From contig JBCFBK010000003.1 of NCBI GenBank assembly GCA_038562555.1, positions 1-64,000 of the forward strand: a stretch of DNA of 64,000 bases, written 5' to 3'. Positions 9,065-18,156 of the stretch are shown one piece after another. The translations under genes and the position numbers were made by a program. Position 1 is the stretch's first letter; each line of letters starts with the position of its first letter. The stretch comes from JBCFBK01 sp038562555. GTDB lineage: Bacteria > Bacteroidota > Bacteroidia > Bacteroidales > Prolixibacteraceae. The notes beneath the pieces are model-generated. The model was not told where the DNA came from and made no database searches. It saw only the letters and a program-made list of their open reading frames with translations.

Positions 9065-10364
9065 ATTTGAACAAAACCGATGAATGTTTAAAGCTGATAA
9101 TCATCTCTTCAAATTGCTTGATAAAATCCTGTCCAAGATTTCCATGGAAGTAATTTTCTTCGTCGCCAATGTTTTCTATATGTAGCATCACGCTGTCCAA
9201 AGTTGCCACGGAACCTGCAATCTCCAGATCAAGTTTATCAATGACAAAACCCTGAAAGGTGCCAACACCACCGGCGCCTCCAGCCCTAAACGTCTGCTTT
9301 TTATACCGGTCACTGATTTTTTTCTCGTATTGGCGAAAAAACAATGGGAAAAGTGACGTTCCTGTTGCCCCGGTGTCAAAATGGAAACTCAGGGTGTCGC
9401 CCTTATAAATACAGGCAACGATTGGCATAAGCTCTTCGACGGCCAGGTTGCTGTGCGGAAACACCGTGGCCTTTTGCGGGACGAACAGCTGGTTGTCTCT
9501 TGTAATGTGGATCTCTTCCATGGCCCTGATAACAGGAAACCCGATTATTCCGGTTATGTGATACCCAATTTGAGGGAAGGACAAATCCTCGTCGTTAAAG
9601 ACGAGAAATACGACATTCTTGAAAGTCACGGCTCCAATATCCATATTCTCAGCAATAGCGAGGCTGCTTTTAACTTTTGAACCTGTTGTCGTTGACACCA
9701 TAAAATCAGTTTCGATAATTTTCATGTCCAGCCTGTTCGCAATGGATTTTTGGATTACTGAAAAATTTGCGCCTGTATCAAACACCAGCTTCATTGTCGT
9801 ATCCTGAAAAGAAACATCAATATTCATCAGGCCAACCTGGTCTTTTATTAACGGGACTGTGAAATCATTGCTTTTGATTATTTTCTGCTTCGGGGTATCT
9901 TTTAAGGCCTCCCAAATTTTGTGTGTATTTTTAAAGTCTTCCATCTCTGCCGAATCGATAAGCGCGGCATAATTTTCCTGAATGAACCGGTTGGTGCGCG
10001 ATGCCTCCTCATATTCAAACAGGTTGATATGGTTTTGAAGTTTGCGCTCATACAGATTTTTCACCATCAGATCGGTAAATGTGGTAAGTTCTCCGGCCTC
10101 TAATAGTTCATCGATGCTTTTATTCGATTCGCCTCCCTTGTTAAATGTATTGTCAATAATGGCCCGAAAATACAAGGCATGCTGCCAGGAGAGTTGATGC
10201 TTCTTCAACTCGTAGGTTTCCTTCAGTTTAAAATATTTTTTATCGTCACACAGTTTTTTTAGCTCACTTAAGGTTTCAGGAGATGAAGAGTTTTCCCTTT
10301 GGGAAAAGTCTCCGCATCCTGTTAACAAGGTATAGGCAATCAGGCATACTATCAGTTTCTTCAT
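9063..10364 (-). CDS. Lipoprotein with two retropepsin-like aspartic protease domains
   Basis: 433 residues. A lipoprotein signal peptide ends at lipobox LLTGC (Cys17). After a helical region (about 25-160) two protease-type lobes follow. The first has FDTGANFSV with DTG at 196-198 and closes with TGIIGFPVIRAMEEIHI; the second has FDTGATGTS with DTG at 330-332 and closes with GNLGQDFIKQFEE. Retropepsin-like bacterial proteins usually have one lobe and work as dimers; two lobes in one chain could form a pepsin-like active site by themselves. The location, from the lipobox, is the periplasmic face or the cell surface. No neighbour hints at the substrate. It stands alone, convergent with tRNA-Val. 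Confidence 0.85.
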   Translation of the reverse strand: MKKLIVCLIAYTLLTGCGDFSQRENSSSPETLSELKKLCDDKKYFKLKETYELKKHQLSWQHALYFRAIIDNTFNKGGESNKSIDELLEAGELTTFTDLMVKNLYERKLQNHINLFEYEEASRTNRFIQENYAALIDSAEMEDFKNTHKIWEALKDTPKQKIIKSNDFTVPLIKDQVGLMNIDVSFQDTTMKLVFDTGANFSVIQKSIANRLDMKIIETDFMVSTTTGSKVKSSLAIAENMDIGAVTFKNVVFLVFNDEDLSFPQIGYHITGIIGFPVIRAMEEIHITRDNQLFVPQKATVFPHSNLAVEELMPIVACIYKGDTLSFHFDTGATGTSLFPLFFRQYEKKISDRYKKQTFRAGGAGGVGTFQGFVIDKLDLEIAGSVATLDSVMLHIENIGDEENYFHGNLGQDFIKQFEEMIISFKHSSVLFK

Positions 10365-10709
10365 AAGAAAGCATTTGGGTTTTCCGGGTATGGGATCAAA
10401 AGTATTAAAATCATTCGCAACAAGAACAACCGGAGGATTATTTTCAAAACGTAAATATCTCTGGAATATTTACAGCGGAGGGCAGAAGTATGAGGTTCCG
10501 CGATATTTTCCTGGTTGACTTATCGCGACATTAAATAATTATCCGATCCAACGTAATAAGCCCGGGTTCAGCTATCCTTCATCTGAATTTTTCGTACTTT
10601 TAGGTGATGCAAAGCTGCCCGTTTCCCTGCTGGTTGAATTTAAGGTCAGCAGATTTTGCGGGAAAGCAATAATTATTCAACGTTTTACAAAATATAAAAG
10701 ACGATAGAA
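10365..10709. other. Intergenic region, no gene seen
   Basis: 345 bases between two genes that point away from each other. It holds an inverted repeat CGCGATA (10499-10505) / TATCGCG (10521-10527) of unknown role and a TACTTTTA box near 10598, one base off the Bacteroidota -7 consensus, that could serve bfr. A 43-codon ATG frame at 10390 has no recognisable content. Confidence 0.4.
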
Positions 10710-11207
10710 ATGAAAGAGAGAAGCATTGAATTACTAAACAAAGCGGTAGCTGATGAGTTGTTAGCTGTACATCAGTACATGTATTTCCACTTCCACTGTG
10801 ACGACCAGGGCTATGACCTGCTGGCCAGTTTATTCAAAAGAACGGCCGTTCAGGAAATGATGCACATTGAGACCTTGTCTGAACGCATTCTGTTCTTAAA
10901 AGGAGACGTGGAGATGGCTGTCGGCGGGGAAGTTAAAAAAACGCATGATGTCCGGGAAATGCTGACTATGGCCCGCAAAATGGAAGAAGAGAGTGCCCAT
11001 GAATATAACCTTTGGGCAAACGAATGCGCACAAAACGCGGATTCGGCAACCAAAAAGATTTTTGAAGGTTTAGTTGAAGAGGAAGAAGGCCATTTCGATC
11101 AGTTTGACATTGAAATGGGAAACATGGAGAAATTTGGCGACAACTACCTGGCCCTTCAGTCAATCGAACGGAGCAAAAAGCTGTCCGGACATCCCGGAAC
11201 TGAATAA
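10710..11207 (+). CDS. bfr: Bacterioferritin-type iron storage protein
   Basis: 165 residues, the usual length of the family. It stores iron as a mineral in a 24-subunit shell. The ferroxidase centre ligands are all visible: Glu16, Glu49, His52, Glu92, Glu125 and His128 (motifs DELLAVHQY, VQEMMHIE and EEEEGH). Met50 falls at the place of the haem-ligating Met52 of E. coli Bfr, so haem at the dimer interface is plausible. It is monocistronic: a strong terminator follows 66 bases after the stop. A plain ferritin is the alternative, but the EMMH motif and the C-terminal helix argue for Bfr. Confidence 0.88.
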   Translation: MKERSIELLNKAVADELLAVHQYMYFHFHCDDQGYDLLASLFKRTAVQEMMHIETLSERILFLKGDVEMAVGGEVKKTHDVREMLTMARKMEEESAHEYNLWANECAQNADSATKKIFEGLVEEEEGHFDQFDIEMGNMEKFGDNYLALQSIERSKKLSGHPGTE

Positions 11208-11273
11208 AAAAAAAGATGCTGTGATTTTGGTCAATTATTTGTAATAAAATAATTGACAGCTAGTTAAGAGTGA

Positions 11274-11315
11274 GGAGACCGTAGCTGATCAAAAGTCAGT
11301 TACGGTCTCCTTTTT
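11274..11315 (+). terminator. Strong intrinsic terminator after bfr
   Basis: A 15-bp stem, left arm 11274-11288 (starting GGAGACCGTAGC) and right arm 11296-11310 with one G-T wobble, encloses a 7-base loop and is followed by five T. Confidence 0.92.
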
Positions 11316-11478
11316 AAATGCTTTTTCATCCTTTATGCGGAGAGTGCTTAGTTTAATAAAAAAATCTCACTTTGTTATCATAAATGAATATTTTATTTCA
11401 AAATGGTCATATAATTATTTATAAAAAACCGTTTTGATTATATAATGATTATTTTAGTATTCCGATGTCAACAGTCTC

Positions 11479-11486
11479 TAACTTTG
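11479..11486 (+). promoter_or_regulatory. Candidate -7 promoter box of the nitrate operon
   Basis: TAACTTTG matches TAnnTTTG exactly, but no clear -33 TTG is seen at the right distance. If used, the leader before narK would be about 220 bases. Confidence 0.3.
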
Positions 11487-11715
11487 TTATCCTTCCTGCT
11501 TCATTTCCTGTCAGTTAAGGGCGCCGTACGCGTCTTGTAAATTCCGCATAAAGAGACATTTGTTTATATAGATACTTAAAAGATGTATTTATGTTATTAA
11601 ATAAAACAAAAAAATGTCAATTTAATGTTTTAGTAATAAAAAAAGTGGCATTTTGATAATATTCCTTCTTTTCTTTGCATTGAGAAAAAGATAAAAATAT
11701 CTTAATTGTCTGACT

Positions 11716-13119
11716 ATGGAGAAAAGAACCTCGGCGAAAGCAACACAAATTCAGCTTTTCAGTCTTCGGACCGTTCAGATGAGAACCTTCCATATTACCT
11801 GGTTCTCGTTCTTTTTGTGTTTTTTCGGTTGGTTTGGTGTAGCGCCCCTGATGGCGGTTATCCGTGACGAACTTCTTTTATCGAAAGCACAGGTTGGAAA
11901 TATTATCATATCGTCGGTAGCGATAACGATTTTCGCCAGGTTATTTATCGGATGGCTTGCAGATAAAATAGGACCTCGAATCACATACACCTGGTTGCTT
12001 ATCCTGGGCGCATTACCGGTTATGCTCATCGGGCTAAGCAATGACTATTATTCATTTCTTATTTTCCGCCTGGCAATCGGAGCTATCGGAGCATCGTTTG
12101 TCCTGACACAGTTTCACACTTCTTTAATGTTTGCCCCCAATGTCGTGGGAACTGCAAATGCCACGACAGCAGGCTGGGGTAACCTGGGAGGAGGTGTTAC
12201 GCAGATGGTCATGCCACTGCTTTTTGCCGGTTTTGTCGGCCTGGGTTTTATCGACAGCCAGGCCTGGCGGCTTGCCATGATCATTCCCGGCATACTGATG
12301 ATTGTGATGGGAGTCGTCTATTACCGGTATACGACCGATACCCCGGAAGGTGACCTGAGGGACCTGAGAAAATCAGATCCGGATTTTGCTGTTAAGAAGC
12401 AGTCGGGTGAGAATAGCTTCGTCGCCGCTTTAAAAGATTACAGGGTCTGGGGGCTTTTCCTGATCTACGGTGCTTGTTTCGGTATTGAGCTGACCATTAA
12501 TAATATTGCCTCCCTTTATTATGTCGATTATTTCAGGCTCGATGTAAAAACAGCCGGCATAATTGCCGGCCTGTTTGGACTGATGAACCTGTTTGCCCGC
12601 GCGCTTGGCGGCATTCTGGGAGATCGTTCGGGAATGAAATGGGGTTTAAAAGGGCGGGTTTATTTCCTTTTTCTGACTTTGCTTTTTGAAGGACTGGCGA
12701 TTATTCTTTTCAGCCGGATGACGGTCCTTCCACTGGCAATAGGGACGATGATCATTTTCAGCTTGTTCGTTCAGTTGGCCGAGGGAGCGACTTTTTCGGT
12801 TGTTCCTTTCGTAAATAAGAAGGCGGTTGGAACTGTTTCGGGTATCGTAGGCGCAGGGGGTAATGCGGGTGCAGTGGCGGCAGGATTCCTCTTTAAAATG
12901 GAAGATGTGAGCTATCCACAGGCACTTTTTTTCATTGGAATTCTGGTCACGGTTATCGCTTTCGCCTCTTTCCTGGTCCGCTTTTCTGAAGAAGATGAAA
13001 AAGCGGCCGAAAAGGAAATGCCCGACAGGATTCTCCGAAAGAAGAAACTGAGATTGCAACCGGCCTACGCCTATTACTTTGCGTTGTCACCGCAACTAAA
13101 TCAAAAACGGGATGATTAG
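11716..13119 (+). CDS. narK: Nitrate/nitrite porter of the major facilitator superfamily (NarK/NasA type)
   Basis: 467 residues with about 12 membrane segments. The nitrate-porter signature is present in the fifth-helix region: GAIGASFVLTQFH followed by NATTAGWGNLGGG near residues 115-160; a second glycine-rich repeat, GIVGAGGNAGAVAAG, lies near 378-392. It should carry nitrate into the cytoplasm, and possibly nitrite in either direction. The gene opens the nitrate assimilation operon, and its last 8 bases overlap the start of the nitrate reductase gene, so the two are translationally coupled. ATG at 11716 chosen; no better start upstream. Confidence 0.94.
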   Translation: MEKRTSAKATQIQLFSLRTVQMRTFHITWFSFFLCFFGWFGVAPLMAVIRDELLLSKAQVGNIIISSVAITIFARLFIGWLADKIGPRITYTWLLILGALPVMLIGLSNDYYSFLIFRLAIGAIGASFVLTQFHTSLMFAPNVVGTANATTAGWGNLGGGVTQMVMPLLFAGFVGLGFIDSQAWRLAMIIPGILMIVMGVVYYRYTTDTPEGDLRDLRKSDPDFAVKKQSGENSFVAALKDYRVWGLFLIYGACFGIELTINNIASLYYVDYFRLDVKTAGIIAGLFGLMNLFARALGGILGDRSGMKWGLKGRVYFLFLTLLFEGLAIILFSRMTVLPLAIGTMIIFSLFVQLAEGATFSVVPFVNKKAVGTVSGIVGAGGNAGAVAAGFLFKMEDVSYPQALFFIGILVTVIAFASFLVRFSEEDEKAAEKEMPDRILRKKKLRLQPAYAYYFALSPQLNQKRDD

Positions 13120-16100
13120 CAACGATCACTATAAATCGACCTGTTCGTACTGTGGCGTCGGATGCGGAGTCGTCGTTTCGAAAAAGCCCGACGGGAAAGT
13201 CATGGTGAGGGGCGACGACGATCATCCTGTGAATCGCGGAAAGCTTTGTTCGAAAGGTCTTAATCTTCATTACGTGGTCAATAACAAGACCGACCGCTTG
13301 CTATATCCGCAGGTCAGGCTTGCAAAAGGATACCCGTTGAGGAAAGCTGAATGGCCGGAAGCGGTTAACCGGGTTGCAACTGTATTTAAAACCCTGATCG
13401 ATAAATTCGGACCGGATGCTGTCGCTTTATACGTATCGGGGCAATGCCTCACCGAAGAATATTATGTTGCCACCAAACTGGCCAAAGGATTTTGGGGGAC
13501 CAACAATATCGACACCAACTCGAGACTTTGCATGAGCTCCGCGGTAGCCGGCTATAAAATGCAATTGGGTGAAGATGCCGTGCCTGTTTCATACGACGAC
13601 ATTGAACTCGCCGATTGCTTTTATATCGCGGGTGCCAACCCCGCATGGTGCCATCCGATCCTGTTCAGGAGGATTGAAGCGCATAAGGCGGCAAATCCCG
13701 ATGTTAAAATTATTGTTGCCGACCCGCGAAAAACGCAAAGCTGCGCGCTGGCCGATTTGCATTTGCAGCTCACTCCCGGAACAGATGTTTTTCTTAATCA
13801 TGCGATTGGCCGCTGTTTGATTGAAGAGGGATATGCCGACCGGCAGTTTGTGAAAAACAGTACCGAAGGCTACCAGGCGTACAGGCAAAAGGTGATGGAG
13901 CTTTCGCTGGATGAATCTGCTTCCATATGCGGACTGTCAAAGGAAGAGATTGTCACGGCGGCCAGATATATTGGTCAGGCCAAAGGCTATATTTCCATGT
14001 GGGCCATGGGCCTGAATCAAAGTGTTATCGGTGTAAATAAAAACCTGTCGCTGATCAACCTGTCGCTGATCACCGGCAAGATAGGGAAGCCGGGATCCGG
14101 TCCTTTTTCGCTGACCGGTCAGCCCAATGCAATGGGTGGCCGCGAAGTGGGCGGTATGTATAATCTTCTGCCGGCACACCGTGACCTGAATAACGACTTG
14201 CACCGGAAAGAAGTGGCTGGTTTTTGGGGAGTTGATTCTATTCCGGCCCGGCCCGGTCTCAGCGCTACTGAAATGATCGATGCGCTGGAGAGTGATAAGC
14301 TTAAGGCCGTTTGGATTATCTGTACCAACCCGATGGTCAGTTTGCCAAACTCCAATAAAGTTGAAAAAGCCCTACGGAAAGCGCGCTTTGTTGTCGTCCA
14401 GGATATCTCTGACAAATCAGATACCCTTCCTTTTGCAGATGTTGTTTTTCCGGCGGCAGGCTGGCTGGAGAAAGACGGCACGATGACTAACTCCGACCGG
14501 AGAATCAGCTATCTGAGGAAAATTACAGATGCGCCGGGGGAAGCTTTACCCGATTTTGAGATCATCTGCCGGGTAGCCAGGAAAATGGGCTATCACGGAT
14601 TTGGGTTTAAAAGCAGTCGCGAAGTTTTTGACGAGTACAAGCAGCTTACAAACGGAACAAACCTGTCGATCGAGGAACTGTCGTACCAATTTCTGACCGA
14701 AAACGGAACAGTTCAGTGGCCTTTCAAAAACGGGCGGGGCACTAAGCGTCTGTTTGAGGATGGAAAGTTTTACACGACAAGCGGCAAGGCGCGTATTTTT
14801 GCAGTGGAGGGGCTTAACGAATCGGAACCGCCTTCAGCAAATTTCCCGCTGATATTAACCACCGGCCGGATCCGTGATCAGTGGCACACCATGACCCGTA
14901 CAGGAAAGGTCAGAAAACTCGGACAGCATATCTCCGGCTCCTGCCTGGAGATCCATCCTGAGGATGCTTTAAAATACGGCCTGGAGAATGATGATATTGC
15001 CGTCATAAAAGGAAAAAAAGGACACGTGCAGGTACCGGTGAAACTGACCGGCGACATGAAACCTGGCGTGGTTTTCCTGCCGATGCACTGGGGCAGGCTC
15101 CTGTCGGGCACCGGGGCCAGGACCAATAACCTTACGAACGACCTGATTGATCCGAAATCAAAGGAGCCCGATTTTAAATATACGGCTGTATCCGTTGCGA
15201 AATATATCAAACCCAAAGAACGAGTTCTGATAGTCGGGGCCGGGGCTGCAGCACTCCGGTTTATCCGTACGTTCCGGGAGAAAAACAGAACCGATGAAAT
15301 CCTGGTGATCTCAAAGGAGATTTATCCTTTTTATAACCGGGTGCTTTTGCCGGGGTATATTGGACGTATATGTAGCTGGGAAGACCTGAGGAAGACAGGG
15401 GGCGATGAAATTGAAAAACTCGGTATCCGGGTGATTACCGGGGTGTCGGTCGTTAAGATCGATCCGGATAATAAAACGGTCAGCTGTTCCGATTCGCAGG
15501 TCTACACTTACGGAAAGCTTATCCTGGCAACCGGTGCGCGTCCGGGTATACCGAATCAGGAATGGATGCGGTTTCCTGCTGTTTTCACCATACGCAGCAA
15601 ACAGGATGCCGACCTGCTGAGGCAATCGGTTCAGTCATCCGATCATGTATTGGTGACCGGAGGCGGACTGCTGGGACTTGAGGTGGCTGCCGCCCTGATC
15701 GATTTGAATATCCGGGTGACGCTCGCCAACCGGAATCCGCGCCTCATGGACAGGCAGCTCGATCACGAATCCGCGGAAATGCTAAAGGACATTTTGGAAG
15801 AAAGAGGGATCAACATCCTTTATAATGACGAGATCAGCCAGATCTCCCGTTCCGGCGGACAAAAACATCAGGTCACCTTTAAAAGCGGCAAGCGCATAAC
15901 TTTCGACGCCCTGGTTTTTGCTATCGGAACCCGGCCAAACCTGGAATATGCCAGGAATGCCGTTCAGATCAGAAGGGGAATCGTTGTGAATGAACACCTT
16001 CAGACCAGCCGGGAAGACATTTATGCCATCGGGGAGATTGCCGAACTCAACGGCAAGCTCTTCGGGATTACTGCTGCAGCCGAAGAACAGGCCGATACAC

Positions 16101-16612
16101 TGGCCAACCATCTCAACGGGAACCCGCTAAGTCAGTATGACGGTTCTGTCCCGATGAATATGCTGAAAATTTCAGGGATTGATCTCTGTTCCATCGGGCT
16201 TGTCCATATTCCGGGCGGGTCACAGGGCTATGACGAAGTGGTCTTCACAGACCGGGCTGCCCGCTATTACAAGAAATGCATCGTAAAGGATGATATCCTG
16301 GTGGGCGCCATATTAATGGGCGACAAGGCCGAATTTGCCGAATTCAGAAAACTGATTGCACAAAAAACCGAACTGGGTACACTTCGCGGTAAACTTTTGC
16401 GATCGGGCAAGGCGGCAGAACCGGTGATCGGAAAGCTCCTTTGTTCGTGTAACAACGTTGGCGAAGGCAATATCCTAAAAGCAATCCGCTCCGGAACTCA
16501 CCACCTGGATCTTATTTGTGAACAAACCGGCGCAGGAACGGGCTGCGGAAGTTGCCGGACGGAAGTTCAGAAAATGCTGAAAGCAGAAACGGAATCCCTA
16601 ATGATAAACTAA
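13112..16612 (+). CDS. Assimilatory nitrate reductase fused to an FAD-dependent NAD(P)H reductase and a BFD [2Fe-2S] domain
   Basis: 1166 residues in three modules. Residues 1-690 are a molybdopterin oxidoreductase: Cys11, Cys14, Cys18 and Cys46 bind a [4Fe-4S] cluster, and Cys140 in NSRLCMSS is the probable molybdenum ligand as in NapA/NasA. Residues 700-1090 are a pyridine-nucleotide-disulfide-type reductase with an FAD motif VLIVGAGAAAL near 704 and an NAD motif VLVTGGGLLGLE near 846, close to the N-terminus of NirB. Residues 1109-1165 are a BFD-like domain (CSCNNVGEGN and GCGSCRTEV). The chain can therefore take electrons from NAD(P)H to nitrate by itself in the cytoplasm. It overlaps narK by 8 bases and lies 1 base before the next ORF. 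Confidence 0.93.
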   Translation: MISNDHYKSTCSYCGVGCGVVVSKKPDGKVMVRGDDDHPVNRGKLCSKGLNLHYVVNNKTDRLLYPQVRLAKGYPLRKAEWPEAVNRVATVFKTLIDKFGPDAVALYVSGQCLTEEYYVATKLAKGFWGTNNIDTNSRLCMSSAVAGYKMQLGEDAVPVSYDDIELADCFYIAGANPAWCHPILFRRIEAHKAANPDVKIIVADPRKTQSCALADLHLQLTPGTDVFLNHAIGRCLIEEGYADRQFVKNSTEGYQAYRQKVMELSLDESASICGLSKEEIVTAARYIGQAKGYISMWAMGLNQSVIGVNKNLSLINLSLITGKIGKPGSGPFSLTGQPNAMGGREVGGMYNLLPAHRDLNNDLHRKEVAGFWGVDSIPARPGLSATEMIDALESDKLKAVWIICTNPMVSLPNSNKVEKALRKARFVVVQDISDKSDTLPFADVVFPAAGWLEKDGTMTNSDRRISYLRKITDAPGEALPDFEIICRVARKMGYHGFGFKSSREVFDEYKQLTNGTNLSIEELSYQFLTENGTVQWPFKNGRGTKRLFEDGKFYTTSGKARIFAVEGLNESEPPSANFPLILTTGRIRDQWHTMTRTGKVRKLGQHISGSCLEIHPEDALKYGLENDDIAVIKGKKGHVQVPVKLTGDMKPGVVFLPMHWGRLLSGTGARTNNLTNDLIDPKSKEPDFKYTAVSVAKYIKPKERVLIVGAGAAALRFIRTFREKNRTDEILVISKEIYPFYNRVLLPGYIGRICSWEDLRKTGGDEIEKLGIRVITGVSVVKIDPDNKTVSCSDSQVYTYGKLILATGARPGIPNQEWMRFPAVFTIRSKQDADLLRQSVQSSDHVLVTGGGLLGLEVAAALIDLNIRVTLANRNPRLMDRQLDHESAEMLKDILEERGINILYNDEISQISRSGGQKHQVTFKSGKRITFDALVFAIGTRPNLEYARNAVQIRRGIVVNEHLQTSREDIYAIGEIAELNGKLFGITAAAEEQADTLANHLNGNPLSQYDGSVPMNMLKISGIDLCSIGLVHIPGGSQGYDEVVFTDRAARYYKKCIVKDDILVGAILMGDKAEFAEFRKLIAQKTELGTLRGKLLRSGKAAEPVIGKLLCSCNNVGEGNILKAIRSGTHHLDLICEQTGAGTGCGSCRTEVQKMLKAETESLMIN

Positions 16613-16613
16613 T

Positions 16614-18077
16614 ATGAGGCAGAATAAACACCTTTGCCGGATCTTAAATAAAGGAGGAGTCCTTTCTCCCGCTCATCTCTCCCTGATCCTGAACATCGCG
16701 GAAGATGCAGGGAACAAACATGTTTATCTGGGCTCCAGACAGGATATTTTATTTAATCTGCCCGAGGGTACACTGCAGAATAAGCCGGCCGGACCGGAGC
16801 TTTCCATTCACAAACGCAATTCTGGGGTTCAAAATATTGTTTCGTCGTACGTTTGTGTCGACATCCTGCCGTCAACAGACTGGGTTCATGCGGGGACCTA
16901 TCTGCATGTGCTGGACCGGTTTACAACCAACCACCGGCTGAGGGTGAATATTGTCGATCCGCAGCAGAATTTGGTCCCTTTGTTTTATGGTCATCTCAAT
17001 TTCATCGCTTCAGAAATGCCGAATTACTGGCATCTCTTCCTAAATCTTGAGCAGGACAAGGATCCCTGTGCATGGCCCGGGATGATTTTTACAGACGATA
17101 TTGCAGACTTTGCCCGGGAAATGGAAGAGCATATCACCGGCAGCGGTATTACGGACTACCGGACCCTGGTCGAAGTCATGAAAACATCCCTGCTGCAGCA
17201 GCACACGCTGGAAAGCTCATCCGGTATTAAACTGCCGCCCGGTTTTTTCCCTGATTATGAGGGATTGAATAAAATGGAAGGTAAGGACCAGTATTGGGCT
17301 GGTTTTTACTGGAGAAATAACTGCTATCCCGTTCAGTTTTTAAAAGAGGTGTGTCAGCTGTGCCTGAACACCAATATCGGGAAAATCAGTTTTACGCCCT
17401 GGAAGACATTTTTGATCAAAGACATCGGGATTAAGGATAAGGTGTACTGGGATGAGCTGATAGGCCGCCATGGCATTAATATGAGACATTCTTCGTTCGA
17501 GCTGAACTGGCATCTGCCCTTGCTTGACCGGCAGGCCCTGGAACTGAAAAGATACCTGGTTTCCGAGTTTGACAAAGTTGATATTCGTGTGTCCGGCCTG
17601 TCATTTGCCATTCAGCTTAACGGAAACGAACGTTTTACAACCATTGTAATCCGTCCCGAGGGAAGACTGCCCGTCCTGGGAAAATTTGATTTTACCCGGA
17701 CATACAGTATCGGGCATGCTTATAATTTTAATCCAAACGCTAATCATTTTATTGAATATGCGACAGGCCTGGGTAAAGGTGAATTGCCAAAGGCGATCAG
17801 TGAGCTGACAAAACGTTATTATTCGCTTTTATCTCTGCAAAGCAAAACTGTACAGATCAGGGGAAAAGCTAAGGCGGAACGTAATTATCGGCAGGTTCAT
17901 CTGTGCCCGGTGTGCCTGACCGTTTATGACGTACGTTACGGAGACATGCTTGCCGGCATCCCTGCAGGCGTCTTGTTCGATCAGTTACCCGACAGTTATT
18001 GCTGCCAGGTGTGCGAAACCCCCAGGTCGGCTTTTTGTGAAACGGAAATTTTAGAACCGGCATTTGCCAATCCTTAA
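16614..18077 (+). CDS. Rubredoxin-tailed protein with sulfite/nitrite-reductase-like N-terminus, lacking siroheme cysteines
   Basis: 487 residues, starting with the ATG one base after the nitrate reductase stop. Residues 10-50 (GVLSPAHLSLILNIAEDAG, then VYLGSRQDI) look like the ferredoxin-like half-domain of sulfite/nitrite reductases. The CxxxxxC and CxxxC pair that binds the coupled [4Fe-4S]-siroheme is absent, so it should not reduce nitrite itself. The C-terminus (about 425-475) is a rubredoxin: Cys431 and Cys434 (CPVC), Cys464 and Cys467 (CQVC). Position between nitrate reductase and nirB suggests an electron-transfer or assembly partner. The exact role is unknown; the half-domain assignment rests on motif resemblance only. 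Confidence 0.75.
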   Translation: MRQNKHLCRILNKGGVLSPAHLSLILNIAEDAGNKHVYLGSRQDILFNLPEGTLQNKPAGPELSIHKRNSGVQNIVSSYVCVDILPSTDWVHAGTYLHVLDRFTTNHRLRVNIVDPQQNLVPLFYGHLNFIASEMPNYWHLFLNLEQDKDPCAWPGMIFTDDIADFAREMEEHITGSGITDYRTLVEVMKTSLLQQHTLESSSGIKLPPGFFPDYEGLNKMEGKDQYWAGFYWRNNCYPVQFLKEVCQLCLNTNIGKISFTPWKTFLIKDIGIKDKVYWDELIGRHGINMRHSSFELNWHLPLLDRQALELKRYLVSEFDKVDIRVSGLSFAIQLNGNERFTTIVIRPEGRLPVLGKFDFTRTYSIGHAYNFNPNANHFIEYATGLGKGELPKAISELTKRYYSLLSLQSKTVQIRGKAKAERNYRQVHLCPVCLTVYDVRYGDMLAGIPAGVLFDQLPDSYCCQVCETPRSAFCETEILEPAFANP

Positions 18078-18156
18078 CCGGTGCTTTAAGGCGGCCCTGG
18101 AAAGCGATAGAAGATGATAACCAAATGAGTATTAAAAATTTTAAATAGCCAACGCG

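Larger units (their letters stand above)
11208..11715. other. AT-rich intergenic region before the nitrate genes
   Basis: About 500 bases without a gene. It holds the bfr terminator (11274-11315), an 11-base direct repeat ACTTTGTTATC (11369-11379 and 11481-11491) and a candidate -7 box. The remainder is AT-rich with no further recognisable structure; no classical FNR-type TTGAT-N4-ATCAA site was found. Confidence 0.5.

Noticed and set aside
10390..10521. 43-codon ORF between the protease and bfr genes
   Set aside because: No ribosome-binding context and no recognisable sequence; likely chance.
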